This document shows positions 45,641 through 54,933 of a stretch of DNA of 64,000 nt, piece after piece; position 1 is the first letter of the stretch; every line of letters starts with the position of its first letter. The stretch covers positions 1-64,000 of the forward strand of contig CAMBEQ010000009.1 in the NCBI GenBank assembly GCA_945865545.1, given 5' to 3'. The notes beneath the pieces are model-generated. The model ran no database searches. It was not told where the DNA came from and saw only the letters and a list, made by a program, of their open reading frames with translations. Origin of the DNA: Sediminibacterium ginsengisoli (GTDB lineage: Bacteria; Bacteroidota; Bacteroidia; Chitinophagales; Chitinophagaceae). The translations under genes were made by a program, and so were the position numbers.

Positions 45641-46606
45641 ATGTTAAAAGGGCTTACACTTTTATTGTTATTATGTGTAGTAAATTGGTCATGGGCTCAA
45701 AATATAGGGGTGACTAAACTAAGGAATGAAACCTCTCGAAACATAGTGAAGGCAGCAGATACTGCTTATTATAACTGGAAGCAGGGTGGTATGTACAATT
45801 TTAATCTTTCACAAAGTTCTTTAAGTAATTGGGCAGCGGGGGGAGATAATTTTAATATGACCATTAATAGTTACTTTAACTATTATGCTTATTACCAAAA
45901 ACCCAGACAAAGTTGGGACAATAATTTTGATGCTAATCTTGGTTTTGTTCAATCCACTAGTTTAGGAGGGCGGAAAAATGACGATCGGGTAGATTTATTA
46001 AGTAAGTATGGTTATCGGATTGATACTACTGGCATGTGGTATTTATCGGCCTTATTTAATTTTCGTTCGCAAATTTTTGATGGCTACAGTTTCAGTGGTA
46101 CTAATTCAACATTTATTTCCTCCTTTTTTGCACCAGCCTATATGATTGTCTCTGCGGGGTTGGATTATAAGCCCAATACAAAATTTTCAGTTTTCTTTTC
46201 ACCCCTCACTTCAAGAACTACCTTATTATTAAATACCAAACTTTCCAATTTAGGAAGCTATGGGGTACCGAAGGGAGATAAAGTATATAAAGAAACAGGT
46301 TTGTTTGTTACTATTAACTATAACAATGTGATTGCTCCAAATATTACTTATAAAGGTCGTGCCGATTTTTTCTCTAACTATTATGAAAAGCCAGAGAATA
46401 TTAATTTGTACATGACTAACTTGTTTACCTTTAAAATTAATAAAAACTTTTCTGTTAACTATAGCCTTGATTTAATTTATGACGATAAGATTAAGAATTT
46501 TGGGCCCAATAAAACTTCACCAGGGTTACAATTGAAAAGTATGATAGGGGTGGGTTATTTTAAAAATTTGCAAGGAAAGAAAATCGTATTACAACCTAAG
46601 AGCTAA
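45641..46606 (+). CDS. DUF3078 domain outer-membrane-type protein
   Basis: A 321-residue secreted protein of unknown function. The ATG at 45641 is preferred over an in-frame TTG at 45623 because it gives a clean signal peptide (MLKGLTLLLLLCVVNWSWAQ). The family pattern NFSQSSLSNWAAGGDN-like (here NLSQSSLSNWAAGGDNFNM) is followed by many alternating strands, KNDDRVDLLSKYGYRID and GLQLKSMIGVGYF, which suggests a beta-barrel in the outer membrane. It is divergent from miaB and convergent with purK. Confidence 0.85.
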   Translation: MLKGLTLLLLLCVVNWSWAQNIGVTKLRNETSRNIVKAADTAYYNWKQGGMYNFNLSQSSLSNWAAGGDNFNMTINSYFNYYAYYQKPRQSWDNNFDANLGFVQSTSLGGRKNDDRVDLLSKYGYRIDTTGMWYLSALFNFRSQIFDGYSFSGTNSTFISSFFAPAYMIVSAGLDYKPNTKFSVFFSPLTSRTTLLLNTKLSNLGSYGVPKGDKVYKETGLFVTINYNNVIAPNITYKGRADFFSNYYEKPENINLYMTNLFTFKINKNFSVNYSLDLIYDDKIKNFGPNKTSPGLQLKSMIGVGYFKNLQGKKIVLQPKS

Positions 46607-46622
46607 AAAAAATAGGAATAAA

Positions 46623-47744
46623 TTATTGGGAGATGGCTTTTAGCGTATGCTTAATTTTATTGGCCTTATGGGTTAGGTCTTGGTATTCTTTACTAATAAT
46701 GGTTACATGTCCCATTTTTCTTCCAGGTTTGGTTTGTTTTTTACCATAGATATGCACAAAAACATTGTCCATTTTTAGCACTTCTTCTAAGCCTTCGTAC
46801 AATACGGGTCCAGTGTACCCTTCGGCTCCAATTATATTCACAATAGCCGATGGTAAAATGGCATCGGTATTGCCCATTGGGTAATCTAATAAAATTCTTA
46901 GTAACATATCATATTGACTGCTGTAGTTGGCTTCAATGGTATGGTGCCCACTATTGTGCACACGGGGGGCTGTTTCATTGACCCAAATTTCACCTTGGGC
47001 ATCTATAAATAATTCTATGGCAAATAAACCAGGACTATTTAATCCTTTGACCACTTTACGGGCAATGGCTTGTGCTTTCCACAATATTTTTTCGTCCAAT
47101 TTTGCTGGGCTAAGTTGATAATCTAATAAATTGTAAACGGTATCAAAAACCATTTCTGCTGGGGGATAAATAATTGTTTCTCCTTTTGCATTCATCCCAA
47201 CAATCAATGCAATTTCGGTGGCTATTTTTACTTTCTTTTCTAAAACAGAGGGCACATTAAATGCCAAATTAATTTCCTTTTCTGTATTAATAATTTGTAC
47301 GCCTTTACCATCATAGCCACCTTCGCCCATTTTGTGCACTGCTGGTAAGAAATCAATATGCGCTAATACATCCGAGGCATTTTGTGTAATAAAAAAGGGA
47401 GCAGTAGGTATTTCACTTTCTCTATAAAATTGTTTTTGAAGCACTTTGTTTTTAATGGTACGAATGGCCGATGGGGTAGGATACACTTTTACACCTTCTT
47501 TTTCCAATTGTTCTAAAGCGTCTACATTCACGGCTTCAATTTCAATGGTAAGTGCGTCTAAGTTTTTACCAAAATGATAGACCGCATCATAATCTTGAAT
47601 ATTTCCCAAAGTAAAGTGATGGCACAAATGTGCTGCGGGGCATTGAGCATCGTTTTCTAATACATAAGTGGTTACATCAAAATTAGCCGCTGCTTGCAAT
47701 AACATTTTTCCTAATTGGCCACCCCCTAATATACCTACTTTCAT
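46623..47744 (-). CDS. purK: 5-(carboxyamino)imidazole ribonucleotide synthase
   Basis: ATP-grasp enzyme of purine synthesis, carboxylating AIR to N5-CAIR. The start at 47744 (MKVGILGGGQLGKML) puts the nucleotide-binding loop at the N-terminus, as in the family; an upstream in-frame start would add 21 residues of no family character. Other signs are HKMGEGGYDGKGVQII and ELFIDAQGEIWVNETAPRVHNSGHHT, which form the ATP-grasp metal and substrate sites. 373 residues is normal. The usual partner purE is not adjacent. Confidence 0.93.
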   Translation of the reverse strand: MKVGILGGGQLGKMLLQAAANFDVTTYVLENDAQCPAAHLCHHFTLGNIQDYDAVYHFGKNLDALTIEIEAVNVDALEQLEKEGVKVYPTPSAIRTIKNKVLQKQFYRESEIPTAPFFITQNASDVLAHIDFLPAVHKMGEGGYDGKGVQIINTEKEINLAFNVPSVLEKKVKIATEIALIVGMNAKGETIIYPPAEMVFDTVYNLLDYQLSPAKLDEKILWKAQAIARKVVKGLNSPGLFAIELFIDAQGEIWVNETAPRVHNSGHHTIEANYSSQYDMLLRILLDYPMGNTDAILPSAIVNIIGAEGYTGPVLYEGLEEVLKMDNVFVHIYGKKQTKPGRKMGHVTIISKEYQDLTHKANKIKHTLKAISQ

Positions 47745-47839
47745 TATTTGGATACTTTTAACAAAGATAAGGGTCTTGGACAAGTTTTCATTTTGCATAG
47801 CGCCCAAAAGCAGTTAAATTTGTTTCTAATTAAGTTGAA

Positions 47840-48604
47840 ATGTCATTAATCCCTATTATATCAGTGAAGAATTTGGTAAAATCCTATGGTGATTTTAAAG
47901 CAGTGAAGGGCATTAGTTTTGAAGTATTTGAAGGAGAAATTTTTGGATTATTAGGCCCCAATGGTGCAGGAAAATCTACCACATTGGAAATCATCGAAAC
48001 CTTAAGAAAGAAAACTAGTGGAGAAGTATGGGTGAATGGATTAAATATTGAGGAGTCACCGGAAGCCATTAAAAAAATAATTGGGGTGCAACTGCAAACT
48101 GCCGGGTTTTATCCAAATTTAAATTTAACTGAATTAATGCAGTTGTTTGTTGGGCTGTATCAAACCCCTGTTGACCCAATGACCTTACTTAAAAAAGTGA
48201 ATTTAGAAGATAAGGCAAAAGCTAAATACAAAGAATTGAGTGGGGGACAGAAGCAACGTTTTTCTATTGCTACTACTTTAATCAATCAACCTAAAATTAT
48301 ATTTTTAGATGAACCTACCACAGGTTTAGACCCACAAGCGCGAAGAAATTTATGGGATTTGATTAAAGAAATTAGAGACAATGGAACCACTGTTATTATT
48401 ACTACGCATTATATGGATGAAGCAGAAGTGTTATGTGACAGAGTAGCTATTATTGATAGTGGAGAAATTGTAGTGATTAATACGCCGAATGAATTGATTG
48501 ATGAATTGGTCGCCTCTGGTTTTGAAAAAGTTAAAGAAGTTAAAAAAGCCAATTTAGAAGATGTATTTATTCATAAAACGGGGAAGGCCTGGAGAGAAGA
48601 GTAG
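47840..48604 (+). CDS. ABC transporter ATP-binding protein, without adjacent permease
   Basis: A 254-residue nucleotide-binding subunit of the DrrA/CcmA exporter type. Walker A is GPNGAGKST near residues 38-46, the signature LSGGQKQRFSIATTLI near 135, Walker B IIFLDEPTTGLDP, and the H-loop TTHYMDEAEVL. The C-terminal ~45 residues include the VFIHKTGKAWREE tail common in this group. The next gene is not a permease, so its membrane partner must be elsewhere. The substrate is unknown. Confidence 0.88.
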   Translation: MSLIPIISVKNLVKSYGDFKAVKGISFEVFEGEIFGLLGPNGAGKSTTLEIIETLRKKTSGEVWVNGLNIEESPEAIKKIIGVQLQTAGFYPNLNLTELMQLFVGLYQTPVDPMTLLKKVNLEDKAKAKYKELSGGQKQRFSIATTLINQPKIIFLDEPTTGLDPQARRNLWDLIKEIRDNGTTVIITTHYMDEAEVLCDRVAIIDSGEIVVINTPNELIDELVASGFEKVKEVKKANLEDVFIHKTGKAWREE

Positions 48605-48646
48605 TTTTATAAATCATTAAATAAATAAAATATAAAATTGAATAGT

Positions 48647-49174
48647 ATGACACAAGATCCACGATATCCCATTGGAAAATTCGAAGCCATGCCTTTTTCA
48701 GAAGCCACTAAAAAAAGTTGGATCAATGAAATAAGAGTAGCCCCTAGAAATTTAGAATTAACAGTTCAGCATTTAGATAAATCGCAATTGGACACTCCTT
48801 ATAGAGAAGGTGGATGGACTGTGCACCAACTTATTCACCATATGGCGGATAGTCATATGAATGCATTTATTCGTTTTAAATTGGCCTTAACGGAAGAAGT
48901 ACCTCCTATTAAAACCTATGATGAAAAAGCTTGGGTAAATACTGCGGATGCTTTATTGACCCCTATTAATTATTCAACTACTATTTTACATGCTTTACAT
49001 GAGCGTTGGGCTAATTTATTGGAATCGATGACCGATGAACAATGGCAAAGAAAATTATTTCATCCTGTACGAAATGCGGAAGTGAGTTTATGGGATATGC
49101 TTTCTATTTATTCATGGCATGGCAAACACCATATTGCTCATATTAAAAACTTAATTGACCAGAAGGGCTGGTAG
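48647..49174 (+). CDS. YfiT-like DinB-fold metal-dependent transferase
   Basis: A 175-residue four-helix-bundle protein of the YfiT/BstA family (putative metal hydrolases or thiol transferases). The three metal-binding His are in WTVHQLIHHMADSHMN (residues near 62-77) and WHGKHHIAHI near the end. It begins PRYPIGKFEAMPF, a family hallmark. The ATG at 48647 is preferred to an in-frame TTG nine bases upstream. Its stop codon abuts the convergent folC stop. Substrate unknown. Confidence 0.87.
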   Translation: MTQDPRYPIGKFEAMPFSEATKKSWINEIRVAPRNLELTVQHLDKSQLDTPYREGGWTVHQLIHHMADSHMNAFIRFKLALTEEVPPIKTYDEKAWVNTADALLTPINYSTTILHALHERWANLLESMTDEQWQRKLFHPVRNAEVSLWDMLSIYSWHGKHHIAHIKNLIDQKGW

Positions 49175-50500
49175 TTAGTTAAAAAGTTTTCTATTTACTT
49201 CGGCAACTAAATAAACGCTACCAATGACTAAGATTAAATCTTTGGGTTGGCTATTTTGTTTTGCCTTAAGAATGGCTTGATTGACTTCGTCATAACAGTC
49301 ACCTTTTAATCCTAATGCTACCCCTTTCATAGCTAACTCTTTGGCAGCAAGGGCTCTGGGCAGATGAGATTGTGTATAATAGTAGGTCGCTTTTTGAGGA
49401 AGTAGTTTTAAAACGGCGTCCACATCTTTATCCTTGACCATGCCTGTTACTATATGCAATTGTTCATAAGGGAGTGTTTCTAATTGTTCCAATAAAGCTT
49501 GGATGCCATGTACATTGTGTGCTACATCTAAAACAATATTGGGGGAGGATTGGAGACATTCCCAACGCCCCATCAATCCTGTTGTTTTTTTTATTTGACC
49601 TAATGCAGTAGTAATTATTGCTGAATTTAATTTCCAACCCATAGTGGCTAAAAGTTGAGCCGCCACTAAAACTCCATTTAAATTTTTTGATTGATATTTT
49701 CCTGGAAGATCGCAATCGATGGTAAAATCTTTATTAAAAATGGGAGCAGTTAATAAGTGAACTAAAGGTTGTGTGAAGGAGAAGCTGGCTGTATGCCAAT
49801 TGTTTTCAAAATGCGTAAAGGTTAAAAAATCTTCACTAAAATATATGGGTGCATTTAATAGGTTGGCTTTTTGCTCAAATACTTTAGTGGTTTCATGAAT
49901 GCGCTCGCTAATTACAATGGGGACGCCTTGTTTTATGATACCCGCTTTCTCCCCAGCAATGAGTTCTAAAGTATTACCCAATAAATTCATATGGTCCCAG
50001 CCAATATTGGTAATGATACTTAAAATAGGCAAAATAACATTGGTGCTGTCTAATCTACCGCCTAAACCAGTTTCAATGATGGCAATGTCACATTTTTCTT
50101 GAGCAAAATAATCAAATGCCATGCCTACCGTAATTTCAAAAAAAGAGGGCTCAATTTTTTCTATGACAGGTTTAATTTTATTTGTAAAAGAAATAACAAA
50201 TTCTTCAGTGCACATTTCTCCATTGATTTTTATGCGTTCTCTAAAATCATATAAATGAGGAGAGGTATATAAGCCCGTTTTATAGCCGGCTGCTTGAAAG
50301 ATGGCGGCTAACATATGACTGGTGGATCCTTTTCCATTGGTCCCAGCTACATGAATGGTTTTAATTTTATCTTGAGGGTTGTCTAAAAATTTACAAATTT
50401 CCAGTGTATTGTGTAAATCATTTTTAATCGCTGCTGCGCCGATTCTACTAAAAAGAGGTAAGCGACTATATAGATAGTCGATGGAAGCTTGATAAGACAT
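49175..50500 (-). CDS. folC: Bifunctional folylpolyglutamate synthase/dihydrofolate synthase
   Basis: Adds glutamate to dihydropteroate and to folates. The 441-residue Mur-ligase-like protein has the P-loop VAGTNGKGSTSHMLAAI near residue 50, the folate-binding YTSPHLYDFRERIKING, a second ATP site ETGLGGRLDSTNV, and NIGWDHMNLLGNTLELIAGEKAGI. The C-terminal domain has LDVAHNVHGIQALLEQL. Length is normal. Last gene of a leftward operon, 6 bp after the TonB-like gene. Confidence 0.95.
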   Translation of the reverse strand: MSYQASIDYLYSRLPLFSRIGAAAIKNDLHNTLEICKFLDNPQDKIKTIHVAGTNGKGSTSHMLAAIFQAAGYKTGLYTSPHLYDFRERIKINGEMCTEEFVISFTNKIKPVIEKIEPSFFEITVGMAFDYFAQEKCDIAIIETGLGGRLDSTNVILPILSIITNIGWDHMNLLGNTLELIAGEKAGIIKQGVPIVISERIHETTKVFEQKANLLNAPIYFSEDFLTFTHFENNWHTASFSFTQPLVHLLTAPIFNKDFTIDCDLPGKYQSKNLNGVLVAAQLLATMGWKLNSAIITTALGQIKKTTGLMGRWECLQSSPNIVLDVAHNVHGIQALLEQLETLPYEQLHIVTGMVKDKDVDAVLKLLPQKATYYYTQSHLPRALAAKELAMKGVALGLKGDCYDEVNQAILKAKQNSQPKDLILVIGSVYLVAEVNRKLFN

Positions 50501-50506
50501 ATACTA

Positions 50507-51289
50507 TTATTGAACTTCGAATTTAAACTTAACAGTAACTTTAGAGCTATGATCTGCTTCGTTGAAGTTTATTTTTGTTAAGTATTCAACAATGGCTTTT
50601 TTATATTTAGTATCATTGGAGGAAGAGCCTTTTACAATTTGGACAAATCGGCCTTGTCCTGCAGGACTTACTTCAATCTCCGCATAAATGGTGGCCGCTT
50701 CTACATCTCCATTGAAAGAATAGGCTTTGGTAACGCGTCTATCCCCTTTGGTAACAAAAGGTCCCCCTGTTCCAGTGTAATTTTTCCCATCAATACTTCC
50801 ATTAGCCACCCCTTGATCTCCTTTACCTCCAGTAATGCCTTGGTCTTTGAGATCGTTATAACTGTCTTGATTGTTTCCACCTTTACCATTGCCCCCAGCA
50901 TATTTCCCCATTAATGCTTTTGGTTTGGCTGCAGGTGGTAAGGGTAAGTTTTTTATATTGGTTTTAGCTTTTGCCGATCTAATGGCTTCGTCATTGGGGT
51001 CGTTCGAGTTCGCATTAATTTTAACCGACTTATTAATAGCGGTGGCTTTAACTTTATTACTAGCGCCTACTTCAGGGGCTGGTGCTTCCTTACTTTTTGG
51101 AGCCATGTCTCCTTGGCCTGTGTTGCTATTGCCTAAGTTCACTTCCATATAAGCGGTTGCTGGCGGAACAATGGAGGGAGCAGCTTGTTGCCAATGCATC
51201 ACTACAAACAATAAGGACAAGGCAAGACAAATTAAAAGGGTGAACACACCCGCTTTAATATTTTTTTCTTGTTCGAAGTTTAATTGCAT
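50507..51289 (-). CDS. TonB-like energy-transducing protein
   Basis: A 260-residue protein with a short cytoplasmic tip, one membrane helix (residues ~13-32) and a long periplasmic part. That part starts with a Pro/Ala/Lys-rich stretch (KSKEAPAPEV, LPLPPAAKPKAL), continues through a Gly/Asn-rich linker (YAGGNGKGGNNQ) and ends in an ~85-residue C-terminal domain (ATIYAEIEVSPAGQGRFVQIVKG, KAIVEYLTKINF) of TonB type. No exbB/exbD genes adjoin it, though in many relatives they stand just upstream. TonB assignment is by layout. Confidence 0.75.
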   Translation of the reverse strand: MQLNFEQEKNIKAGVFTLLICLALSLLFVVMHWQQAAPSIVPPATAYMEVNLGNSNTGQGDMAPKSKEAPAPEVGASNKVKATAINKSVKINANSNDPNDEAIRSAKAKTNIKNLPLPPAAKPKALMGKYAGGNGKGGNNQDSYNDLKDQGITGGKGDQGVANGSIDGKNYTGTGGPFVTKGDRRVTKAYSFNGDVEAATIYAEIEVSPAGQGRFVQIVKGSSSNDTKYKKAIVEYLTKINFNEADHSSKVTVKFKFEVQ

Positions 51290-51298
51290 AGTATAAAA

Positions 51299-52060
51299 TT
51301 AATGCAAAAACACATCATATCCCAATCTACAAAGGGTCGCTATAATAACGATTAAAAAGAAGGTTCTTATAAATTTATTGCCTTTTGCAATGGCCATTTT
51401 AGAACCTAAAAAGCCACCTAAGGCATTGCAAACTGCCATGGGTAAAGCGATGCTCCAAATAATGGAACCTTTTAACAAAAATAATAGAATGGAACCTAAG
51501 TTGGTGGCCAGGTTCACCACTTTTGCATGCGCATTGGCTTGCAAAAAATCCAACCCAAGAATACTAATAAAGGCCAATACCAATAAGCTGCCAGCCCCAG
51601 GCCCAATAAAGCCATCATAAAATCCAATGACCAAGCAAATGCCAGCCCCTTGATACCATTTAAATTTAAAATTTGCATTTTGTATTTCAAGCCCTAAATT
51701 TTTATTGGAGTAGGTATAAAGAGCAATTAGTACCAACACAATAAAAATAAGTGGTTTCATGAAGGCATTGCTTACTAAAGTCAAACAATACGATCCTGTA
51801 AATGCCGAAATAAAAGCAATGCTTATAAAAAGTAATAGTCTTGTTTTTGGAATTCTTACTTTCTTTAAATATTGTCTTGCAGCAAAAAAAGTACCGGTAA
51901 AGGAAGGAATTTTTAAAGAACCAATAACGCGCGAAATGGGTTCATTAGGAAATAAAATAATTCCAGCGGGTGTTTGAATAAGTCCACCGCCTCCAACAAT
52001 AGCATCCACAAATCCAGCTAAAAATGCAATACAACATAAAATAAGCGTAGTGGAATTCAT
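51299..52060 (-). CDS. TSUP family (TauE/SafE) membrane transporter
   Basis: A 253-residue inner-membrane protein with about eight hydrophobic helices in two halves. Each half carries the family's GGGGGLIQTP-like (FVDAIVGGGGLIQTP) and FYDGFIGPGAGSLLVLAF motifs. The group exports sulfite, sulfoacetate or other organosulfur anions, or takes them up. Substrate unknown. 9 bp from the TonB-like gene and from the EamA gene, in one operon. Confidence 0.9.
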   Translation of the reverse strand: MNSTTLILCCIAFLAGFVDAIVGGGGLIQTPAGIILFPNEPISRVIGSLKIPSFTGTFFAARQYLKKVRIPKTRLLLFISIAFISAFTGSYCLTLVSNAFMKPLIFIVLVLIALYTYSNKNLGLEIQNANFKFKWYQGAGICLVIGFYDGFIGPGAGSLLVLAFISILGLDFLQANAHAKVVNLATNLGSILLFLLKGSIIWSIALPMAVCNALGGFLGSKMAIAKGNKFIRTFFLIVIIATLCRLGYDVFLH

Positions 52061-52069
52061 TTACAGCAA

Positions 52070-52987
52070 TTAGGATTGGTGTTCAATGGGTTTGACGGGG
52101 CTAGGCCAGGTATTAATAACAATGCCAATTATAATAATTAACCCACTAATTATTTGCGCATTAGAAAAACTTTCGCCTAAAAACAAAACTGCTTCAATGG
52201 AACTAAGAAAAGGGATTAAGGTTCCAAATAAGGCTGCTTTTCCTGCGCCAATTTTTTGTATGGCATTGTTCCAAATCAAATAAGAAATAGTGGAGTTGCC
52301 AATACCTATGTATAAAACAATCCATAATAATTCAGTATTATATACTACGGGTTGAATATAATTCATTTCAAATAGGGCAATAGGAAATAATAGGATAGCA
52401 GCAATAGCAAATAAAACCAATAAGAAACTGTTATTAGAAATGCCTTGTGGTTTTTTGCGTACAAACACATTGTAAGTTCCAAAACAAATTCCGGCAAGAA
52501 TCATCCATAGATCACCGAGGCCTATTTCGAAATTGACAATATTGGCTAGATGTCCTTTGGTTAAGAGAAAAAGCGTTCCAATTAAACCTAGTATAATACC
52601 GGTAATATTTTTCCAGTGTAATTTTTCATTGACAAAGTAGGCGGCCAATAAAGCGGCTACAATAGGGTGAACGGTGGATCCAAAAAGTGCCATATTAATA
52701 GCGGTGGAATAGTGTCCTGCGGTATAAATTAAAGTATTGTAGAAGACACAGCCAACTAAACCCATCCAAAAAAAGTAAGCTTTATTCTGTTTAAAAATGT
52801 GCATTTCATTTTTAAAATTTTTATAGGCAAACGGGAGCATACAAATGGTGGCAATGCTCCATCTGAAAAATGCCAGGCTAGTTGGGCCCGCTAAATGAAT
52901 GGCATAGCGTGATACGATGAAATTACCAGACCAAATGATACTAGAGGTAATAGCTAATGCAGCGCCTATTTGATTTTGTCTTCTCAA
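52070..52987 (-). CDS. EamA-family (DMT superfamily) transporter
   Basis: A 305-residue membrane protein with ten predicted helices in two EamA repeats. Signs are AITSSIIWSGNFIVSRYAI at the N-terminus, GSTVHPIVAALLAAYFVNEKL in the first repeat, and GAGKAALFGTLIPFLSSIEAVLFLGESF in the second. Likely exports metabolites such as amino acids. The ATG overlaps the radical SAM stop (4 bp). Confidence 0.9.
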   Translation of the reverse strand: MRRQNQIGAALAITSSIIWSGNFIVSRYAIHLAGPTSLAFFRWSIATICMLPFAYKNFKNEMHIFKQNKAYFFWMGLVGCVFYNTLIYTAGHYSTAINMALFGSTVHPIVAALLAAYFVNEKLHWKNITGIILGLIGTLFLLTKGHLANIVNFEIGLGDLWMILAGICFGTYNVFVRKKPQGISNNSFLLVLFAIAAILLFPIALFEMNYIQPVVYNTELLWIVLYIGIGNSTISYLIWNNAIQKIGAGKAALFGTLIPFLSSIEAVLFLGESFSNAQIISGLIIIIGIVINTWPSPVKPIEHQS

Positions 52988-54285
52988 TGGTGTGCGAAGT
53001 TATGGGTAAAATCTCCTTTAATCCTTTCAATAGGAGGGTTGAAATAACCATATTTTAAATTGGGAAATTCTTCTTGAATCAAATCCATCATTTGTTTGAT
53101 GCCCATTATTTCTCCCATTTCGGTAACACCAATTTTACCTAGATACCAATCCGGATCAATATTAAAATTGCGCCATTGAATCATCTTTAAGTCGGTGTCT
53201 TTAATAAAAGTTCTTAGTGCTTCATATTCTTCAACACTATCGGTCATTCCAGGAAATACAAAATAATTAATGCTAGTCCATTTTCCTGCAGCCGACATTA
53301 CCCGAACACTTTCTTTAATATCTGCAAAAGTATAATTGTTAGGACGATAGTAAGCGTTGTAAATATTTTCACGTACCGAATTGGTACTAACTCTTAAACT
53401 ATCCAATCCCGCTTCTGCTAAAATTTTTACAGCCACCGGATTAGATCCATTACTATTAATATTGATACTTCCTTTGTTGGTATGTTTTCGAATTTCAATA
53501 ATTGCTTCTTTCATGGTCTCCCACATTAATAAAGGTTCTCCTTCGCAACCTTGTCCAAAACTAACAATGGGAAACGGAGCGGTCATTAAATGAGGTACGG
53601 TATATTCCACCACTTCGGCCGCAGTGGGTTTAAAAACCAAACGTTCTTGATTAGAAATAATTTCTTCTTCTATAGGTTGAAAAGAAATACAACCAATACA
53701 ATTCGCATTACAGGCAGGTGAAATGGGAATAGGGCATTCCCATCTGCCCATGGCAAAATTTCTTGCTGCAGGACAGTGATAAGTCATGCAACAATTTTCC
53801 ATTAAATGTTTTACCAATCTATTTTTACTATAGGTAGCTAATAATTGATTGGTTCCTGTTTCAATTATTTTTTGATCATACCCTTCGCAATCCTGTCTAA
53901 TGTCTTTTTCAATTCTTACTGCAGGAACATAATTTTTACCATCCTGCCAACCCACAGCCGTGTAACAAAACAAAGGAAGAGTGGGTGCATTGGGCAAGGT
54001 TTCATAAGCCGCAATGTATAAGCCTGTATGTGCAGGTGGAATAAAAGCAGCCACTGCCCAACCTTTTTCACAAATGCGCATTTCGCCTGTTTCTACATCA
54101 ATGCCAATGCCTCTTCTTTCAGGCAATTCATACAAGCTACCTCCATTAGGTAATTCTATCCAGTCTTCATGGGGTATTGTAAAGGCGTCCCAGCCGGCCC
54201 GGCCTGTTACATACAAACTAGTGTCTTCAAATATTTGGCCTTTGCCATCTGAATATAAAATATAAGGGGAGCTGTTTAATGACAT
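52984..54285 (-). CDS. Radical SAM protein with extra upstream cysteines
   Basis: A 433-residue SAM-radical enzyme. The cluster motif is Cys192-x3-Cys196-x2-Cys199 (ACNANCIGC), followed by the GQGCEGEPLL segment of the SAM site and the TIM-like core up to ~390. Before it, at 165-184, are four cysteines (NCCMTYHC and RWECP) that could bind a second cluster or zinc. The first ~160 residues (GRAGWDAFTIPHEDWIELP) are not a common domain that I recognise. The product is unknown. The gene overlaps the EamA gene by 4 bp. Confidence 0.85.
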   Translation of the reverse strand: MSLNSSPYILYSDGKGQIFEDTSLYVTGRAGWDAFTIPHEDWIELPNGGSLYELPERRGIGIDVETGEMRICEKGWAVAAFIPPAHTGLYIAAYETLPNAPTLPLFCYTAVGWQDGKNYVPAVRIEKDIRQDCEGYDQKIIETGTNQLLATYSKNRLVKHLMENCCMTYHCPAARNFAMGRWECPIPISPACNANCIGCISFQPIEEEIISNQERLVFKPTAAEVVEYTVPHLMTAPFPIVSFGQGCEGEPLLMWETMKEAIIEIRKHTNKGSININSNGSNPVAVKILAEAGLDSLRVSTNSVRENIYNAYYRPNNYTFADIKESVRVMSAAGKWTSINYFVFPGMTDSVEEYEALRTFIKDTDLKMIQWRNFNIDPDWYLGKIGVTEMGEIMGIKQMMDLIQEEFPNLKYGYFNPPIERIKGDFTHNFAHH

Positions 54286-54301
54286 GAGGCAAAGGTATCT
54301 A

Positions 54302-54868
54302 TTAGGAGTTAATTAAAGCTGAATTGGCTATTTGTTGTGCACAAAATGCATTGAATTCTTGAGTGATGGCCTCTGTAACAGGTTCATTGATTTCTTTTTG
54401 AATGAGTTTATTATTTTTAAAATCTATCGTAATTAGATCGTCTTTTATTAGGGCATTTTGAATGCTTGACCAAGGGTAGTATTTTTTAGGGAAGGTATTG
54501 ATTACCATTCCTGTAGGGTCAAAAGCCAATTCATAAGGGAATTTCACTTGCCTTTCAAATAAGGCACCTATTAAAAATATTCCTGAAATGAGCAAGCCAT
54601 TGGGCTGTAAAAACCAACCCCAGGAAGCCAAAAGTAAGCCTAAACGGTAATAAGGAATGACTCCTTTTTTTCGTTGAAATAGGCAAAAAATCCACCAGCT
54701 CACAAAGGAAGTCATAATAGCAAAAATCAAGGCTGGCTTAGGAAATAAGCCTAAATAAATGGAATAGGAAAAGGCTACCACAGATATCAATAGCATGAAT
54801 TGGCTAATGCGATCGACGTTTTTAAAATCGGGGCTTTTACAAATAATAATATAGTCAAAAACACGCAT
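54302..54868 (-). CDS. Uncharacterised small membrane protein
   Basis: A 188-residue protein. The ATG at 54868 (MRVFDYIIIC) is chosen because the upstream in-frame start at 54946 would run into the divergent ccmE and its promoter. Three to four hydrophobic segments (about residues 25-45, 50-62, 75-95) precede a soluble ~90-residue tail. The tail (ALFERQVKFPYELAFDPTGMVINTFPKKYYPWSSIQNALIKDDL, ~97-140) has a PH-like strand pattern. No family name can be given with confidence. First gene of the leftward folC operon. Confidence 0.75.
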   Translation of the reverse strand: MRVFDYIIICKSPDFKNVDRISQFMLLISVVAFSYSIYLGLFPKPALIFAIMTSFVSWWIFCLFQRKKGVIPYYRLGLLLASWGWFLQPNGLLISGIFLIGALFERQVKFPYELAFDPTGMVINTFPKKYYPWSSIQNALIKDDLITIDFKNNKLIQKEINEPVTEAITQEFNAFCAQQIANSALINS

Positions 54869-54895
54869 ATAATTTGAGTTTCGAGTTGAGTAATA

Positions 54896-54929
54896 TTTGG
54901 TGCAATTTAAGTCCATTTGTTTAACTTTG
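54896..54929 (+). promoter_or_regulatory. ccmE promoter, -33 TTTG and -7 TAACTTTG
   Basis: TTTG at 54896-54899 and the perfect TAACTTTG at 54922-54929 with a 22-bp spacer, exactly as at rpsO. The ccmE ATG lies only 4 bp past the -7 box, so the transcript is probably leaderless. Confidence 0.65.
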
Positions 54930-54933
54930 TACC

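Noticed and set aside
47745..47807. N-terminal extension of purK by 21 residues
   Set aside because: The family begins at MKVGILGGG; the extra stretch has no conserved character and overlaps the promoter region shared with the ABC gene.
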